Shown here one piece after another: positions 35,801 to 44,602 of a DNA stretch of 64,000 nt. The stretch covers positions 1,178,001 to 1,242,000 of the forward strand of contig CAWIVH010000001.1 of assembly GCA_963839475.1 (NCBI GenBank), in the 5' to 3' direction. Each line of letters begins with the position of its first letter. Position 1 is the stretch's first letter. The notes under the pieces were generated by a model. The model had not been told where the DNA came from and searched no databases. It saw nothing but the letters and a program-made list of their open reading frames with translations. The DNA is from CAWIVH01 sp963839475 (GTDB lineage: Bacteria; Acidobacteriota; UBA6911). The translations under genes and the position numbers were made by a program.

Positions 35801-36826
35801 TTACGACTGCCCCATAACTATCGTGTGGGGGCTCATCGGGATCGGATGTGCCGTCACCCCGCCGAAACCCGCCTCGTGGTACATTTTTGCCAGCTCACTG
35901 AAAGTATAGGCGTCACCCGCTGCAGTGGATGTCAGCATGGTCATGCTGAAAGCCGCGGGCATGGGTGGCGAAACCCGGTCTTCGTTGGGCACGAACTCCA
36001 GCGTTGCGGCACGCCCGCCGGGCCGCAGGGCGGCGCGGACCTTTTTCATCAAACCCACGCAGGTCGCCGGATCGAAATGATGGAGAAAGTTGGTCAGAAG
36101 CACCGCGTCGTACGGCCCCCCGAAGTCGACCTCGAAGGCACTTCCCGGCAGCATATCATAGCGCTCATGCACTCCCGCCCTCCGCGCATTGTCCAATGCC
36201 ACGCGCAGCACGGGGGCCCAATCGAGACCCGTAACTTTAGCCTGCGGGTTCTGTTTGGCGATTTCGATACCGAACAGCCCGTGCCCGGCGGCGATATCCA
36301 GTACCTTCATCGGACCCGTATGCCCCTCCAGCACCACCGCACCCAGAGGGCCGGCCATGGGCGCCATCATCGGCGCCATGGTCTCTGCGAACTGGATCCA
36401 TATCGGATTGTCCGGCTCCACGCTGCCTTCCCCCGGCAGGATGGTTCGGCCGGCTCGCACGATATCCGCCAGTTGGTCGTAGGGAGCCCTCATGGCCGGG
36501 TTGCCAAGGAACTGCGCGACCGAGGCCAGACAATGAGGCGACCGCGGATCCAGAAAAGCTGCGCTCGTCGGAGTGTGCTTGTAGCAACCGTTTTCCTTGG
36601 CCAGAACCCCATGGATGGTCAGGAAATCACACAGGATCCTGATGCCCCGTTCTGATGCAGAGCATTGACGGGCAATCGACGCCACATCCCCCGGACCCTC
36701 TCCTACGGCACGGAAAATATCGAGATCAATGGCTGCCTTGAGAGCAGCCGTGCGCTGATGCGCCTGCAACATTTCGAAAACCAGTCCTGGTGTCAGCGGA
36801 CCCTCGGGATTCTTTCCACCGTGCAT
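35801..36826 (-). CDS. SAM-dependent O-methyltransferase
   Basis: The start at 36826 (MHGGKNPEG) has GGGGAG seven bases upstream; earlier in-frame ATGs overlap that site. The 341-residue product has an N-terminal winged-helix dimerisation domain (LVFEMLQAHQRTAALKAAIDL; CSASERGIRILCDFL) and a Rossmann methyltransferase domain with motif I VLDIAAGHGLFGIEIA and the LLTNFLHHFD segment. This matches the acetylserotonin/hydroxyindole O-methyltransferase-type family. It transfers a methyl group to a small-molecule hydroxyl, probably in secondary metabolism. No biosynthetic partners are seen nearby. Confidence 0.88.
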   Translation of the reverse strand: MHGGKNPEGPLTPGLVFEMLQAHQRTAALKAAIDLDIFRAVGEGPGDVASIARQCSASERGIRILCDFLTIHGVLAKENGCYKHTPTSAAFLDPRSPHCLASVAQFLGNPAMRAPYDQLADIVRAGRTILPGEGSVEPDNPIWIQFAETMAPMMAPMAGPLGAVVLEGHTGPMKVLDIAAGHGLFGIEIAKQNPQAKVTGLDWAPVLRVALDNARRAGVHERYDMLPGSAFEVDFGGPYDAVLLTNFLHHFDPATCVGLMKKVRAALRPGGRAATLEFVPNEDRVSPPMPAAFSMTMLTSTAAGDAYTFSELAKMYHEAGFGGVTAHPIPMSPHTIVMGQS

Positions 36827-37044
36827 TTCCATTCTCCCCATTTTTGGTAAAAATATACGGCTCCCCAGCGATGAGCGCAATACCTCAATCCATCAATATG
36901 AAATATATTGTCAAAACCAACATCGGAGGTCGAAAGAGATAAATATTAAAATAGCTGGAGTTATAAGCAACAGGATTGGATGAACTGACCACGCCATAAT
37001 AAAACCATGCAGGCCCCGCAGAGCACGGTCACGTGGTTTTGTTT

Positions 37045-37141
37045 AACCACGAACCACACTAAGACATCAAATTTTTGTGGTCTCAGCGGGCTTTGTGGTT
37101 CAATCCATCGAGAGTGCCAAATATCCGGAGAGTTCCTGCCG
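37045..37141. repeat. AAAGACCGC-family repeat with conserved tail
   Basis: Arms rich in AACCAC and GTGGT units (37045-37058 and 37075-37101) are followed by a 51-bp tail (37091-37141) that matches 41570-41620 at 41 of 51 positions. The shared tail includes TCCGGAGAGT-CCTGCCG. This shows true common descent of the two copies rather than chance similarity. Confidence 0.75.
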
Positions 37142-37187
37142 CGGCTATGCGGTTTATTGAGAATAGAAACTTGTCTTTTTTTCGGCA

Positions 37188-37269
37188 TCGGTATCGGTAT
37201 CGGAATCGGGGTCGATAGAAATCCAACCAATGATTGCAATAACGACCCCGATACCGATTCCGACCCCGA
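37188..37269. repeat. Inverted repeat with TATCGG-unit arms
   Basis: Arm 37188-37214 (units TCGGTA/TCGGAA/TCGGGG) pairs with 37243-37269 at 23 of 27 positions across a 28-nt loop. The six-base periodicity is maintained in both arms. A short T-run (37175-37182) precedes it. Confidence 0.85.
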
Positions 37270-37378
37270 GTAGAAGTCGTATGCTGATGATTTTGGGTCA
37301 TCGTTGCGAAGGTTCCCGAGAAAGGCCGCCAAGACCGCTTGAAGCTAGCAGGAAAGGATTTTTCCCCGGGTGTCAGCA

Positions 37379-38425
37379 CTAGGTAGGGAGAGGAACCTGA
37401 AGGTCACGCGCCAGGGAAGCCAGGCGATGCCACAAATTATCCTCGATGGGAATGCCGTCGCGCAGACGCTCGGCTTCTTTGCGCCACTCCGGATCGCCCG
37501 CAACCAGAACCTCCGTGTAACCCTGGGCCGTCTTTGTTGCTTTGACCCCGCTGACGAGTTGCTCCATTCTTGACTGGAACCGATCCAACGGCATAAAACG
37601 CGCGATGTCAATGGCGATGAAAGTGTGGGTAGTATTCATCTTTCGATCTTTGATGTGCAGTCCGCCGACCTCGGCACCCATAGTGCCGCCTCCCAGCACT
37701 CCGCAGAGGATCTCCACGAGCATGCCCAAGCCGCTCCCTTTGTAGCCGCCGAGTGGCATGAGCAGCCCCTGCATTGCCTCGGCGATATCGACCGTGGGAA
37801 TGCCATCCGAATTCATGGCCCATCCTGCCGGGATAGTCTTTTCGCCGGAGGCAGCCGCTTTGACGATACGGTTTTTGGCTACTGTGGTCGTCGCCATATC
37901 CAGCAGCCAGCCGCCTTTTCCCGTGCTGGGAACCGAAAGGCATATCGGATTGGTGCCGATGCGCCCCTCCCTTCCCTGCCAGGGAGCGACGATAGGGGAG
38001 GCATTGGTCATCACCATTCCCGCCATTCCCGCCGCTGAAATCCGAGCAGCCCAGAAGGCTGCGATTCCGAAATGATTGGATCGGGTCGCGATCACCATTC
38101 CCATACCGAATCTTCGGGCCGCTTCTACGGCAAGGTCGCAACAAACGGCCGAGACATGCTGTCCGACGCCATGCTGCCCGTCGAATTTCAGGCAGGCGCC
38201 CGATTCGGAGATCACGCGGCCGTCAACGTTCGGATCGATGTTGCCGGCCCGGAACTGATCCACATAGTACGGCAGCAGCAGCACGCCGTGCGAATCAACT
38301 CCCCGCAAATTGGCAGCCACCAGGCAATCAGCCGTCAGCCGGGCTTTAGCCTCCGGCACCCCGATGGCGCGAAGGATTCCCTCCACAAGAGCCTTAAGCT
38401 TTTCACTGTCGATGGTCAAAGGCAC
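37379..38425 (-). CDS. Malate/L-lactate/ureidoglycolate-type dehydrogenase (LDH2 family)
   Basis: I take GTG 38423-38425 (VPLTIDSEKLKALVEG) as the start, where family similarity begins; the longer frame adds 34 residues without it. The 348-residue product carries RGVDSHGVLLLPYYV, the SNHFGIAAFWA catalytic-histidine segment, GTNPICLSVP and LGGYKGSGLGMLVEIL, all typical of the LDH2/MDHG2 family with its non-Rossmann NAD(P) fold. It would oxidise a 2-hydroxy acid such as malate, lactate or a sugar acid. A GGCTTTAAGCC palindrome lies just upstream (38433-38443). Confidence 0.9.
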   Translation of the reverse strand: MPLTIDSEKLKALVEGILRAIGVPEAKARLTADCLVAANLRGVDSHGVLLLPYYVDQFRAGNIDPNVDGRVISESGACLKFDGQHGVGQHVSAVCCDLAVEAARRFGMGMVIATRSNHFGIAAFWAARISAAGMAGMVMTNASPIVAPWQGREGRIGTNPICLSVPSTGKGGWLLDMATTTVAKNRIVKAAASGEKTIPAGWAMNSDGIPTVDIAEAMQGLLMPLGGYKGSGLGMLVEILCGVLGGGTMGAEVGGLHIKDRKMNTTHTFIAIDIARFMPLDRFQSRMEQLVSGVKATKTAQGYTEVLVAGDPEWRKEAERLRDGIPIEDNLWHRLASLARDLQVPLPT

Positions 38426-38612
38426 CCCCCTTGGCTTTAAGCCGGGACATTTGTATCCTGTGCCGCTCCACCGAAGCAAGGCCGAAAATAGGAATGTCGT
38501 ATCGATGGCCTTCGCGATCCATTTCAATCAAAGGCTTCAATGATCTGCAGGATGCTGTTGGACTTCCGTCTCAACCAAGGCATAGTTATTGTTTCAGGCA
38601 GGGGATTTGTGA

Positions 38613-39440
38613 ATGGGGACTGCGATAAAGGATATTCCAACAAGCCGAGCCGGGAAGATCGCGTTTCTGCTGGTTTTCTTCGCCGGCATTTTTCTTCCGG
38701 TTGTCTTTTCCCAGGCTCCGGCTCCCGCGGCGGCTGAAAAGCCTGATCTGCAAATGATCCTCGATAAGATGGCCGAGCACAAAAAGCAGAGGGACAAAGA
38801 AATCCAGTCGTTCGGCGTGGATCGCGTTTTCCGAGTGGAAAACAAACGATTCCGGAAAGAAGGCACGCTCCAGGCAAGAATGATATACGTCGCGCCTGAG
38901 GAAAAGCTCTTCGCCGTCCAATCCTTCAAAGGCTCCGGGATCGTTCGGACCAGGGTCCTGAATCGCATGATCGAAGAGGAGCGGGCGGGCGCACACAGCG
39001 ACATTGCGGCCAAAACAGCCATTCTTCCATCCAATTACCAGTTCGAGTATCTGCGCCAGGAGATAGTGAAAGGCCGGCAGCAGTACGTCCTGCGGGCAAT
39101 ACCGCGCGTGAAGTACCGGCTCCTTTTCGATGGCAAGATCTGGGTGGACAGCGAGGATTTTGCCGTCACCAGGATCGAAGCCCGTCCGGCCGTGAACCCA
39201 TCATGGTGGATCAGCAAGGCCGAGTTCATCCATGAATACGAGCGAATGGACCGTTTCTGGTTCCCGGTGCGCAACAGCTCGATCTCCAGCGGGTTCTTTC
39301 TCGGAAAGACCACCACTGAAATGCTCTACACCAATTACCAGATCAACACGCCGGGGCTGGCCGAAGAAGCCGACGAGATCCGGAAGCGGGGAGAGAAGCT
39401 GGAAATCCAGCTCGACGCCAAGGATGCAAAGCGAGATTAA
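38613..39440 (+). CDS. Secreted protein of unknown function, LolA-like fold possible
   Basis: A 275-residue protein with an N-terminal hydrophobic leader (about residues 15-33, ending VFSQA). The mature part begins with a charged helix (LQMILDKMAEHKKQRDKEIQSF) and then alternating strands (GTLQARMIYVAPEEKLFAV; KIWVDSEDFAVTRIEA; FWFPVRN), the pattern of outer-membrane lipoprotein-sorting (LolA/LolB-like) folds. It lacks a lipobox cysteine. I do not recognise a named family. It converges with the GNAT gene, overlapping by four bases at the stops. Confidence 0.6.
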   Translation: MGTAIKDIPTSRAGKIAFLLVFFAGIFLPVVFSQAPAPAAAEKPDLQMILDKMAEHKKQRDKEIQSFGVDRVFRVENKRFRKEGTLQARMIYVAPEEKLFAVQSFKGSGIVRTRVLNRMIEEERAGAHSDIAAKTAILPSNYQFEYLRQEIVKGRQQYVLRAIPRVKYRLLFDGKIWVDSEDFAVTRIEARPAVNPSWWISKAEFIHEYERMDRFWFPVRNSSISSGFFLGKTTTEMLYTNYQINTPGLAEEADEIRKRGEKLEIQLDAKDAKRD

Positions 39441-39928
39441 TGATCGAGGGGTTTGGTCATCACGAAGGCATCTTCACCCGTGGGATAGTAGCCGCCAATC
39501 CGTCGCCCGCGCTGATAGCCGAGGACCCTATAAAACTCCTGCGCTCCAAAATTCTCGGCGCCGACCTCAAGGATGATGCGTGAGGCTTTCCGCTGGATGA
39601 ATTGCTCCTCCGCCAGTTCCATCAGTTTCCGCCCCAGGGACAGCCGGCGGTAGCCCTCCAGGACATCAATGGTTATGATTCGCCCTGTCCCGGGATTTTC
39701 CTGTCCGGCGATGATGAAGCCCGCGATCCCAATCCCACCATTCTTTCCGTCGGAATCGGTTACTGCGGCAAACCCGAAGGATCCGGGCAGTGAGAGGAGC
39801 CAGCGAAGCTCCGGGTAGGAGTAAGCTATTCCCTCGGGAAAACAAACCTGGTCTATCGCGTACAGTTCATTGAGATCTGAAGAGCAAAGCGGCCGAAGCC
39901 TGATCGGAATCTCAGACGAAGACGGCAT
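39437..39928 (-). CDS. GNAT-family N-acetyltransferase (RimI-like)
   Basis: A 163-residue protein with the GNAT core: strand 4 GRIITIDVLEGYRRLSLG ending in the pyrophosphate-binding loop RRLSLGRKLM, then LEVGAENFGAQEFYRVLGYQ, the acceptor-side motif B. The order and sequence resemble RimI-type protein or amino-acid acetyltransferases. It probably acetylates an amino group using acetyl-CoA in the cytoplasm. It lies downstream of the ROK kinase gene (36-bp gap) in the same direction and may be the last gene of that transcript, but no functional link is evident. Confidence 0.85.
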   Translation of the reverse strand: MPSSSEIPIRLRPLCSSDLNELYAIDQVCFPEGIAYSYPELRWLLSLPGSFGFAAVTDSDGKNGGIGIAGFIIAGQENPGTGRIITIDVLEGYRRLSLGRKLMELAEEQFIQRKASRIILEVGAENFGAQEFYRVLGYQRGRRIGGYYPTGEDAFVMTKPLDH

Positions 39929-39964
39929 CGATTCGCCTCCCGCGCATTTTTCCCGCCCCGGGCA

Positions 39965-40870
39965 TTACGTGAGCGCCAGGGCAATGGCCCCCATGATCCC
40001 CGCGTCGTAGCGCAGGCGGGCGGCTTCCACGCGCAATCCGGCTGCGGCTTCTTTCAGGCTGTAGCGGGGTATGGCTGAACGAAGAGGTTCCAGAAACAGC
40101 GCTTCCGGCGCTTCAGACAGCCCGCCGCCAAGAATGACGGCTGCCGGGTTTAACAGGCTTACCGCCGTGCCAATTCCCTGGGCCAGGTCTTCGATAATCT
40201 CCAGCAGCAGCAGTTGTGCGGTTTTATCCTGCCGTGCAGCCAGATCGAACAACTCTTTCCCGCTGACCGGCCTTCCGAATGCGGCGCCGGCGCGGCGGCC
40301 AATCGCCTCGCCGCTGGCGCAGGATTCCAGGCAGCCGCGCTTGCCGCAGGTGCAGGGAGCGCCGCCACGCACGACGGTGGTATGTCCGATCTCGCCCGCC
40401 AGGTTCTGCGCCCCGCGAACCAGCCTGCCTCCGGCGATGATACCGCCCCCGATTCCGGTTCCGATATTCACGTAGAGAAGGTCCGAAAATCCCTCGCCAG
40501 CGCCGAAGCGCCATTCGCCCAGGGTCCCAGCATTGGCGTCGTTATCGACAACGACGGGGATTCCGAACCGCTCCTCGATCCTGGAACGCAGCGGCATCCC
40601 GGCCCAGCCTTCGACGTGATGGCTGAGAAGCACGACGCCCCGCTCGTAATCGACGGGTCCGCCAAAGCCGATTCCGATCCGTTCCACCTTGAGGCCGTTG
40701 CGCTCCGCGCCTGCGGACAGTTCCGCAATGATTTCCGTGATGAGCTGGACCCCGGCTTCGGCGCCCCCGCTGCGCCTGGTCGGCTGTCTGACCTTTGCAT
40801 GCAAACGGCCGTCCGTGCCTGCAAGCCCTCCGGAGGTTTTGGTGCCTCCCACGTCGATGCCTATCAGCAT
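39965..40870 (-). CDS. ROK-family sugar kinase (glucokinase-like)
   Basis: A 301-residue protein with the ATP-binding start MLIGIDVGGTKTSGGL, catalytic D111 in DNDANA, the ROK signature around NIGTGIGGGIIAGG, and the zinc site H163 plus CTCGKRGCLES (C173, C175, C180). It phosphorylates a hexose or amino sugar. No N-terminal DNA-binding domain is present, so it is a kinase rather than a repressor. It follows the SIS-domain gene by 46 bp in the same direction and completes a set of sugar-phosphate enzymes (SIS, PfkB, HAD). The exact sugar is unknown. Confidence 0.9.
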   Translation of the reverse strand: MLIGIDVGGTKTSGGLAGTDGRLHAKVRQPTRRSGGAEAGVQLITEIIAELSAGAERNGLKVERIGIGFGGPVDYERGVVLLSHHVEGWAGMPLRSRIEERFGIPVVVDNDANAGTLGEWRFGAGEGFSDLLYVNIGTGIGGGIIAGGRLVRGAQNLAGEIGHTTVVRGGAPCTCGKRGCLESCASGEAIGRRAGAAFGRPVSGKELFDLAARQDKTAQLLLLEIIEDLAQGIGTAVSLLNPAAVILGGGLSEAPEALFLEPLRSAIPRYSLKEAAAGLRVEAARLRYDAGIMGAIALALT

Positions 40871-40916
40871 GAACCCGATTCTCCACGCTTGCGATCGGCT
40901 TCTGAGTTTCCTGTTC

Positions 40917-41477
40917 TCAGTCGACCGCGCCTTCCATAAAGGCGTAGATCATGACATGGGTCAGGATGAAGAAAGAGTCCTCGAGCCGGCCCATGTGGGG
41001 GCTCGGCACTCCCAGTGTCAGATTAGCCATGTCTTTGAGAGCCCCTCCTCCCGATGTCGTGAGAGCGATCGTGCGACAGCCGACGCTCTTCGCGTACTCG
41101 ACCGCACGCAGGACGTTCTTGCTGTTCCCGCTCCCGCTGATGGCCAGGAGCACATCTCCCTCCTGCGCAAAATTCTTCAGCTGTTCTTCGAAAACGCAGT
41201 CGTAGCTCACATCGTTCGCATAGGCGGTAAGGGTGGAGATGCTGTCGTTCAGGGCAATCATTTTGAAGCGTTTCGGGTAGCCGTACGAAGCCCCTTTCAC
41301 GATATCGACCACCATCTGCGAAGCAATCGACGCACTGCCGCCGTTGCCGCAAATATAAATGAAGCGGCCGTTGTCTCTGGCTTCCTTGAGCCAGGCGACG
41401 GCGGCGCCTATCGCTTCGGGGTCGAGGCCCGAGATTGTCGCTTTCAATTTTTCAAGGTAATCCGCCGCGTATTTCAT
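40917..41477 (-). CDS. SIS-domain sugar isomerase, GmhA-like
   Basis: A 186-residue protein with the SIS fold: CGNGGSASIASQMVVDIVKG, the ISGSGNSKNVLRAVEYA phosphate loop, and EDSFFILTHVMIYAF at the end, where Glu and His occupy the positions used by sedoheptulose-7-phosphate isomerase. Size and layout fit GmhA, which makes D-glycero-D-manno-heptose 7-phosphate. The HldA-like kinase and HAD phosphatase encoded upstream would be the next steps. Related SIS proteins act on other sugar phosphates, so heptose is likely but not certain. GGAG lies six bases before the ATG. Confidence 0.82.
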   Translation of the reverse strand: MKYAADYLEKLKATISGLDPEAIGAAVAWLKEARDNGRFIYICGNGGSASIASQMVVDIVKGASYGYPKRFKMIALNDSISTLTAYANDVSYDCVFEEQLKNFAQEGDVLLAISGSGNSKNVLRAVEYAKSVGCRTIALTTSGGGALKDMANLTLGVPSPHMGRLEDSFFILTHVMIYAFMEGAVD

Positions 41478-41488
41478 ACCATCTCCCT

Positions 41489-41620
41489 CAATTGCGGCAA
41501 AGACCGCAAAACCAATCGAACCGCTAAAACCACAAAGACCGCAAAAGTTATGTTTATAAATCTTTGTGACTTCGCGGTTCTATCCGTCCAGCGCGCCAAG
41601 TTTCCGGAGAGTGCCTGCCG
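41489..41620. repeat. AAAGACCGC-family repeat between PfkB and SIS genes
   Basis: This copy has two AAAGACCGCAAA units (41500-41511 and about 41534-41545), a spacer TTATGTTTATAAAT, a pairing arm CTTTGTGACTTCGCGGTTC and the 51-bp tail shared with 37091-37141. Its first 22 bases (41489-41510) are repeated perfectly, inverted, at 45500-45521. It lies in the 153-bp gap of an otherwise tight leftward cassette. Confidence 0.85.
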
Positions 41621-41630
41621 GAAATTCGTT

Positions 41631-42674
41631 TTAACGAGAACCTAATCCCTGACTCATCCAAAGGGCGAGCCTCGGGCCCAATTCCGCCGGAGTGGCGGTC
41701 CCGGTTGTAGCCAGCTGCTGGATGGTGATGGATGCGATCAGGTTGGCCATGAGGGCCGCTTCTTCCAGCGAGGCGCCGGCGCAGAGCGCCAGGACGGCCC
41801 CGGCTGTAGCGCTGTCGCCTGCGCCTGTCGGATCGGTCGGCTCGTCGACGCACACGCCCCGCACGAGGACCTGGGACGAATCGCTGATCCATATCCCGCG
41901 CCGGCCCGCGGTAACAAAAACCGGTCGGGTGGTCCGCCGGCCGAGTTCCTTCATTGCCTGGCGGAGAATTTCATCGCCGGCCGGCTCCGGCGTGCCGGGG
42001 AAAATTTCGCGCAAAGCTTCACCGGCGTTCACCTTGATGATCAGGTTGCGGAATCGCCCGATCCGATTCCGGCTATCAGCCCAGAAAACGACGCGCGGAT
42101 GAAGATCCGCGAGCTCCGCAAGGCGGGCCCGAACCCTTCCGGTGACGATGCCGCATTCCGCTTCCTCTACCTGGTCCAGCACGATGACGGCATCCAGGCC
42201 CGGCAGAAGTTTCTCCAGGTCTGAAAGCACTTGTTCCTGCACATCTGCCCGAATCGCCTTCCGGTTCTTGGTATCGTAGCGCTCATGCTCGCCTGACAGG
42301 TCCGCGGTCCGGAGGTTGCGAGGCTTGAGGTAGGTCGGGGTGAAGGCTTCGGGCAGAATTCTCAGCCCGGCGTTGTCACAGCCCAGCGAGGCGAGGCAGC
42401 GCCGGAGTTCAAAGCCTTCGCCGTCGTCGCCGGTGAAACCCAGCATGTGAAGCTGTCCGGCTTTCAGGGCAGCGAGGTTGTTGACCACTGTTCCCGCAGC
42501 ACCCGGGCTGCATCGGATGGAAACCACCTGGTGTGCAGTTTTGCCGGTTTCGATGGAAATTTCACCCAGGGCCGGATCGACGTCCAGGTATTTGTCGAGG
42601 AAGAAGTCGCCCAGAACTGCGATCCGGCAAGCCGGGAAGCGCGCGATGAGTTCCTGAAGGCGTGCTGCATCCAT
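41631..42674 (-). CDS. PfkB-family kinase, HldA/RfaE-like
   Basis: A 347-residue ribokinase-fold protein. It starts with RIAVLGDFFLDKYLDVDP, as in heptose-7-phosphate kinases, has the GGA-like substrate loop CSPGAAGTVVNNLAAL, and ends in the signature DPTGAGDSATAG with catalytic D287. Heptose kinases (the N-terminal half of HldE, or HldA) are the closest match by eye; no nucleotidyltransferase half is attached. It begins five bases after the stop of the deoxyhypusine-synthase-like gene, so these are one operon. The expected product is a sugar 1,7-bisphosphate, the substrate for the HAD phosphatase. Confidence 0.82.
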   Translation of the reverse strand: MDAARLQELIARFPACRIAVLGDFFLDKYLDVDPALGEISIETGKTAHQVVSIRCSPGAAGTVVNNLAALKAGQLHMLGFTGDDGEGFELRRCLASLGCDNAGLRILPEAFTPTYLKPRNLRTADLSGEHERYDTKNRKAIRADVQEQVLSDLEKLLPGLDAVIVLDQVEEAECGIVTGRVRARLAELADLHPRVVFWADSRNRIGRFRNLIIKVNAGEALREIFPGTPEPAGDEILRQAMKELGRRTTRPVFVTAGRRGIWISDSSQVLVRGVCVDEPTDPTGAGDSATAGAVLALCAGASLEEAALMANLIASITIQQLATTGTATPAELGPRLALWMSQGLGSR

Positions 42675-42679
42675 GGATT

Positions 42680-43642
42680 TCAGCGCTCCACAATCAAGTG
42701 ATACAGGGTCGGCACCGTGCTGCGGTGATCCCCCTGGATATAGTAGCTCTGACCGCCGTCGGCGACTGTCCGCACCAGGATGGTCTTGAAAGGACGGAAG
42801 TAATACCGCGGATCGGTTTTCGGGGCTTCGCGGTCCAGATCATCGTCGCCCAGCGGCACCAGATCCATGACGGCGGTGGTGAACTTCTGGATGCTGCGGC
42901 CCTCCGCGTGGGCGACGTTTCGCGCCATCGTCAGGGCTTTCAGATAGACCTCGGGTCCCATGACGGCGGTGCCGATATTGAGCAGAACACCACCCTCGAG
43001 GCCGCAGACGCTTTGCGTATACACCAGGAAGTCGGCATAAGATGCGGCGCCCGTTGAGGCGCCGTCGAAGTTCGGGTGCTCGTGAATGATGTCCTGTCCG
43101 ATCGCCACATGCACCGTCACCGGAATTCCGAGCCGGTAGCCGGCAGCCAGTACACTGGTTTCAGCATAGGGGAAATTCTCCTCCACTATTTTGCGGCCGA
43201 TCGCCTCGCCGAGCCCGATGCCGTCCCTCTGCCCCTCCTTTGCGGCGATATTGATTCCGCCGGTTTCGTTCCACAAGCCGAACTCGCCGCTGCGGACGTA
43301 GCGGGCGACGCTCTCGCAGGTTTGGCCGATAAGGGCCAGTTCGAAATCGTGAATGGCGCCGGCGCCGTTGAGTGCGATGTGGGAGATAAAGCCCCGTCTC
43401 ATCAGATCGATCAGGAGCGGAGCGGTGCCCTTGCGCAGAACGTGAGCGCCCAGCATCAGGATTATCGAGCTCCCGTTTCCCGCCGCCTGCCGAACATTCC
43501 CTGCCAGGATCTCCAATGCAGGGTGGCCGCACGAGTCAAACGGGCTATCGGGATAGAGCAGGGTGCTGCGGTCGAGATCATGAACCCGCTCCCTCAACGG
43601 CTTTAATTTTAAACGGGATCTGTCGAACTGTTGGAATGGCAT
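42680..43642 (-). CDS. Deoxyhypusine-synthase-like protein of unknown function
   Basis: A 320-residue protein. The stretch SHIALNGAGAIHDFELALIG resembles the TGAN-HD-EA-G segment of deoxyhypusine synthase; LAAGYRLGIPVTVHVAIG and GGVLLNIGTAVMGP resemble its later NAD-site segments. The lysine motif used by the true enzyme to bind the substrate protein was not found, and bacteria lack eIF5A, so another reaction is expected. It lies nine bases after the HAD gene and five before the PfkB gene. Tight clustering with sugar-phosphate enzymes suggests a step, perhaps NAD-dependent, in making a modified sugar. Family assignment is by remembered pattern only. Confidence 0.55.
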   Translation of the reverse strand: MPFQQFDRSRLKLKPLRERVHDLDRSTLLYPDSPFDSCGHPALEILAGNVRQAAGNGSSIILMLGAHVLRKGTAPLLIDLMRRGFISHIALNGAGAIHDFELALIGQTCESVARYVRSGEFGLWNETGGINIAAKEGQRDGIGLGEAIGRKIVEENFPYAETSVLAAGYRLGIPVTVHVAIGQDIIHEHPNFDGASTGAASYADFLVYTQSVCGLEGGVLLNIGTAVMGPEVYLKALTMARNVAHAEGRSIQKFTTAVMDLVPLGDDDLDREAPKTDPRYYFRPFKTILVRTVADGGQSYYIQGDHRSTVPTLYHLIVER

Positions 43643-43651
43643 GGCGGTTTC

Positions 43652-44563
43652 TCAGCCTCGGTGGAACAGGTACTGGAGCAAAGGACCCGATTCCCGGAAA
43701 TCGGGAATCACGAGATCAGCCCCGACGCCGATCAACCGGTCGCGCTTCCAGGCGTCGGCTTTTCCGCTCCTCCCCGCTTCGTCGCTCGCCACGGCTACGG
43801 CGATGCCGCCGACGGATTTGACGTTTTCTATTTCCACATACCCGTCGCCGAAAGCCAGCAAAGCGTTTCCCTCAACGGCGTTTTCTCTGAGGATTCTCTC
43901 GATGACCATCTTTTTCGAGAAGTTCTTGAAATCGTCGATCGCGCCGTAAATGCGTTTTCCGAAATAGGGGATCAGGCCGAGGAGGCCGGCTTCTTCCATC
44001 ACGAATTTTTCATCGGTGCCGCTGGCCAGGTACATCGGCACACCCGAGTCCCGGAGGCTGGTCAGGAGGCCGATCGTGCCCGGCACGAGGTAGTCCTCCG
44101 GGCGTTGGCTCCCCGTCCGCAGCGACTCGCGCCGCACGCGGATCCGCTCGAGCAGCAGTTCGTGATATTTATTCTTGTAGTATCCGGGTTCCTGCGGACT
44201 ACCGCCGCGCGCGCGGATTTCCTCGGCCAGCTGGATCATCTGGTAGATGGTCTGCTTGCCGTTGAGCTTCATCACGAAGTCGAAGCAGAGGCGGTAAAGC
44301 GCCTCGGGCGTTTCTTTCGTGCCGGTGGCCCGGAGTTCCTCCACCATCATCGGCACCATCACCTCCGGCCAGCCCTCGCGAATCAGGCTCAAGGTGCCGT
44401 CGAAGTCGAACACGACATGGCGGAATCGGATCGACGGATCGACCTCGCGGATGATCTCGATGGAAGTACCCATGAGGAAGCGGGACTGAATTTCGCCGCT
44501 TACGGTGCGCCGGTAATCCTCCTCGAGGTAGGACTGCGTCTTGGGATCGGTCGAATTGTGCAT
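43652..44563 (-). CDS. HAD-superfamily phosphatase
   Basis: A 303-residue protein with HAD motif I FDFDGTLSL (D53, D55), motif II YLASGT, a lysine in the KNFSKKMVI helix and motif IV FGDGYVEI. A helical cap lies between motifs I and II (about residues 60-160). It would dephosphorylate a sugar phosphate, as GmhB does for heptose bisphosphate, although its length and cap place it in a different HAD branch from GmhB. It is followed nine bases later by the deoxyhypusine-synthase-like gene. The role in the cassette is inferred from position. Confidence 0.82.
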   Translation of the reverse strand: MHNSTDPKTQSYLEEDYRRTVSGEIQSRFLMGTSIEIIREVDPSIRFRHVVFDFDGTLSLIREGWPEVMVPMMVEELRATGTKETPEALYRLCFDFVMKLNGKQTIYQMIQLAEEIRARGGSPQEPGYYKNKYHELLLERIRVRRESLRTGSQRPEDYLVPGTIGLLTSLRDSGVPMYLASGTDEKFVMEEAGLLGLIPYFGKRIYGAIDDFKNFSKKMVIERILRENAVEGNALLAFGDGYVEIENVKSVGGIAVAVASDEAGRSGKADAWKRDRLIGVGADLVIPDFRESGPLLQYLFHRG

Positions 44564-44602
44564 GAAAATAGCCCTGCCCGAATCAGTTATCGTGTAATGG
44601 CC

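Larger units (their letters stand above)
36827..37378. other. 552-bp intergenic region carrying two repeat elements
   Basis: No gene is supported in this gap between the divergent-side methyltransferase start and the dehydrogenase stop. It holds one copy of the AAAGACCGC-family repeat (37045-37141) and the TATCGG-unit inverted repeat (37188-37269). The first 150 bp are AT-rich and may hold the methyltransferase promoter. Confidence 0.7.
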
